A stretch of DNA of 64,000 bases, from assembly GCA_021397835.1 (NCBI GenBank), contig JAJFZO010000168.1, positions 2,790,001 to 2,854,000 on the forward strand. Reading direction: 5' to 3'. Of the stretch, positions 62,601 to 64,000 are shown one piece after another. Numbering within the stretch: the stretch's first letter is position 1; every line of letters begins with the position of its first letter. A program made the position numbers and the translations under genes. The stretch comes from Moringa oleifera (lineage: Eukaryota; Streptophyta; Magnoliopsida; Brassicales; Moringaceae). Below the pieces are notes generated by a model. That model had not been told where the DNA came from. It made no database searches and saw only the letters and a list, made by a program, of their open reading frames with translations.

Positions 62601-63999
62601 TTTAGCAGAATCCAGTTTTCGTCTCTTTACCCTCAGAGAACAATCCTTTTGGGAGTGAGTCTTCATCTTAATGTTTTCTTCACTTGTTTTCAAGTCAGGA
62701 TCCTTATCCACACCTTGTTCTTCACACAACACAGTAGGTAACTCATTGACCACATTCTGTTCACCATCATCCAAAGATTCTGCTCCGAGAGAAGTGGAAG
62801 CATTTGGCTCAGCTACATCAGTACCAAAGCCAACCCATTTATCCATTTTTCTGGCTTTCTTCAAATTTAAAGAGTTTCCAATTTCATCTGTTGCTTGCAT
62901 TGAAATAAAATTTTCAGAGTCTTTCTTTAGATCAACATGAACTTTGCAAACCTTATCTCCATCGCTTTTAGCACGCTTCTGCCCAGTAATTTGTTTAGCC
63001 TTCCTACCTCTCTTGTTGGATTTACCACCCCTAATTTGATTGATGGTTTTGTCCCCAGGAGTGGATACACTGGGGTCCTCATTCAAAGTGCCAGTTTTAT
63101 GGGTAACATTCATGCATTCCATACTTCTTGTACCGGCTACTTCCTCTGTTGCACCTTGTGATGATTCTTTGAGTTCACTTTCTTGAACAGTTTCACTGGT
63201 ATGCAGGGCCTGCATTTCACTTGTAATCTCAGTGAAACCCAGATGACCCAAGAAAGTCAAGAACCCATAAATATTAAAAGTACTTGTTAACACCTAAATT
63301 TTAAATTATAAATACCTGAACTTTAACAGGACTTGGAAGAAGCTCAGGAGAACAGGCTCTTTGCGTCCATTCAAACATCTCACAATCAAATAGATCCATG
63401 CTATTGGACTTCTCATTCACTTCGGCCTAAAAAATTTTGTCAAGATGTAAGAAAATTTTGTGGCATCAAACAATAATAGCTCTTGCAATATAATCCAAGA
63501 ATAGCCTAGGACAAAATGTTCTGCATAGAGCTGGCAAAGTAATGGCAGGCACAGTTAAATAGGCCAATAAGAGATACAAAACAATCAGCATAATTTTGGA
63601 GCCATTGACAGCTTAATCAATATGAGTTAAACTAAACTTAAGAACAATTACCACACCTGAAATCAAGACCCAACTCATGGTACCTAACAATCAATTTACA
63701 ATCTCTACAGACCAAATATGGCTCTAGCAGAGTCATTAAGTACTCACTTTTGAAGGGCTTTCGTCATCCGAGTCCTTCATATCACTGAAAGAAGGAATGT
63801 TTGGTGGTGTTGTATCCAAAAGTCGATCACCATCAGCAAGCTGACTTGACTTTTCTTCACCTTCTTCATCTTCTTCATCTCTCAGCCAGAAGAATGGGGA
63901 GAGCACAAGTTCTTTGTTTCCATTTGGAGCAGGATTCATTGAAAGAGATGAAGTGTTCTTAGATTCTTCCTTTGCGTCACCAACCAATTCACAGTGCAA
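59628..63999 (-). CDS. BRCA1: BRCA1 orthologue, 3' part (ten exons; RING exons outside)
   Basis: Minus-strand exons: 63999-63748 (open to the right), 63426-63316, 63209-62157, 62035-61935, 61271-61085, 60968-60871, 60761-60635, 60539-60374, 60192-60074, 59981-59628. All join in frame, giving 855 residues in the window. BRCA1 is the nuclear E3 ligase and scaffold of homologous-recombination repair, working with BARD1. Seen: LSPFFWLRDEEDEEG and PSFSDMKDSDDESPSK, then DLFDCEMFEWTQRACSPELLPSP, both typical of plant BRCA1; a long basic linker (exon 63209-62157); a plant-type extended PHD-like zinc domain from VQCAFC through HSHRNCTEW, CCCCGLKGAALGC and SFHVTCAKLTPECRWD to LCPIH; BRCT1 (THVIASTDENGACRRTLK, LEGKWIVNIEW); and BRCT2 (RPKLFEGCKFYIMGDF, AAGGTVLHRR, RSDAEALA, SNSWILNSI). 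BARD1 is excluded by the RSDAEALA ending and the FFWLRDE/FEWTQR blocks. The N-terminal RING and start lie past 64000. Confidence 0.95.
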
Positions 64000-64000
64000 C

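Noticed and set aside
1..64000. tRNA, rRNA and known microRNA genes
   Set aside because: I looked for TTCGAATCC-type B boxes and for familiar miRNA sequences (miR156, 164, 166, 167, 172, 390 families) by eye on both strands and found none. A covariance-model search would be decisive.

Overview
The window is nuclear DNA of a flowering plant, most likely a core eudicot. The genes are intron-split with GT-AG junctions, the intergenic DNA is very AT-rich, LTR retrotransposons are nested in one another, and the recognisable proteins are plant families (PINOID, SKIP19-type F-box/LRR proteins, a plant-type BRCA1). I cannot name the species from the sequence.

Layout. At the left edge (358-412, minus) there is a likely first coding exon of a gene that runs out of the window; a TATA box and a leader lie upstream of it (to about 818). 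Positions 1680-17762 hold a decayed Ty1/copia element into which a 10.8-kb Tat/Ogre-like Ty3/gypsy element (6763-17531) has inserted. A 1-kb Mutator-type non-autonomous element (18319-19323) and a solo LTR of the same gypsy family in inverted orientation (19812-23159) follow. About 8.5 kb of AT-rich DNA then leads to PINOID (32749-34781, plus), an AGC kinase of polar auxin transport. The next 4.6 kb has no clear gene but contains a GC-richer island with several G-box cores (38040-38620).

Two paralogous F-box/LRR genes lie on the minus strand (39400-41500 and 50657-53993). They are separated by a probable MITE, a dead hAT-family transposase gene, and a second copy of the Mutator-type element that landed inside that hAT gene. 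After another AT-rich gap there is an uncharacterised coiled-coil gene (57684-58830, plus). Convergent to it is the 3' part of a BRCA1 orthologue (59628 to the right edge, minus), covering ten exons with the extended PHD-like zinc domain and both BRCT domains. Its RING exons lie beyond the window.

The host genes do not form a pathway: auxin-transport signalling, SCF-type ubiquitination and DNA repair are neighbours by position only. The richest part is the transposon record. Target-site duplications can be read directly for the gypsy element, the solo LTR and both Mutator-type elements, which allows the insertion order to be reconstructed. All splice junctions were placed by eye, and every exon-exon junction reported keeps the reading frame.
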